From contig JADRCO010000377.1 of NCBI GenBank assembly GCA_021464525.1, forward strand, positions 1 through 35,464: a stretch of DNA of 35,464 nt. The letters are read 5' to 3'. A program made the translations under genes and the position numbers. Below, in pieces: positions 35,298 through 35,464 of the stretch (within the stretch, counting starts at the first letter, position 1; each line of letters begins with the position of its first letter). Source of the DNA: Rhizophagus sp. LPA8_4_AMF. Its lineage: Eukaryota; Glomeromycota; Glomeromycetes; Glomerales; Glomeraceae. The notes beneath the pieces were generated by a model. That model was given only the letters and a program-made list of their open reading frames with translations, was not told the origin of the DNA and searched no databases.

Positions 35298-35464
35298 TAA
35301 AGGTCTTCCATAGTAAACTTTTTTTTACTAATAAAACTACTTTTTACTTCATAAAGTAAACTTGTATGTAACAATAAATTACATATATTGTATTATGAAA
35401 ATTTTATATCTATTTAATTTATGTAAAATATATATTATAAAATTTGTTTGAAAAAACTTGTAAT
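35298..35464. other. right edge, nothing recognised
   Basis: AT-rich sequence without a gene, repeat or motif that I can support. Confidence 0.4.

Overview
The window reads as nuclear DNA of an AT-rich filamentous fungus. Genes are split by many short introns (mostly about 45-120 nt) with GT..AG ends. A SAM-plus-nuclease-like gene, a kinase-like domain joined to ankyrin repeats, and miniature inverted-repeat transposons in the gaps fit an arbuscular mycorrhizal fungus such as Rhizophagus. That species-level guess is inference from family resemblance. I rebuilt ten gene models by hand by joining exons with matching phase. Every model has a start, a stop and an intact frame.

Left flank (1-6575): one small three-exon Myb-like gene (677-1594, minus) with a pogo-like miniature element in its second intron. 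After it come about 5 kb of mostly non-coding AT-rich DNA with scraps of coding sequence, including a decayed SAM-domain relic (4834-5119).

Gene-dense core (6576-26462): an acid sphingomyelinase-like phosphodiesterase (minus, 10 exons); a weak hypothetical locus; a mitochondrial ABHD11/IMO32-type hydrolase (minus, 6 exons); a SUR2-type sphinganine C4-hydroxylase (minus, 4 exons); an intronless acidic protein with probable tandem SUMO-interacting motifs (plus); ATP sulfurylase MET3 (plus, 7 exons); the F-BAR/C1/double-SH3 actin regulator BZZ1 (minus, 17 exons); and a six-transmembrane voltage-gated potassium channel (plus, 7 exons). SUR2 and the acidic protein diverge from a 404 bp gap. BZZ1 and the channel diverge from a 418 bp gap. 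MET3 and BZZ1 converge.

Right part (27339-35464): an intact SAM-domain gene with a nuclease-like C-terminus (minus, 3 exons); a predicted pseudokinase-ankyrin protein (plus, 5 exons); and a 2.5 kb gene-free tail with three miniature transposons, an 18-bp tandem repeat and a near-perfect palindrome.

The genes do not form one pathway. Sulfate activation, sphingolipid hydroxylation, sphingomyelin-type lipid cleavage, endocytic actin control and potassium conductance are separate housekeeping or signalling roles. I found no complete undescribed system. The best leads are a frame-preserving intron inside the GHTH metal motif of the sphingomyelinase, the catalytically broken kinase-ankyrin fusion, the acidic SIM protein, and the three miniature element families.
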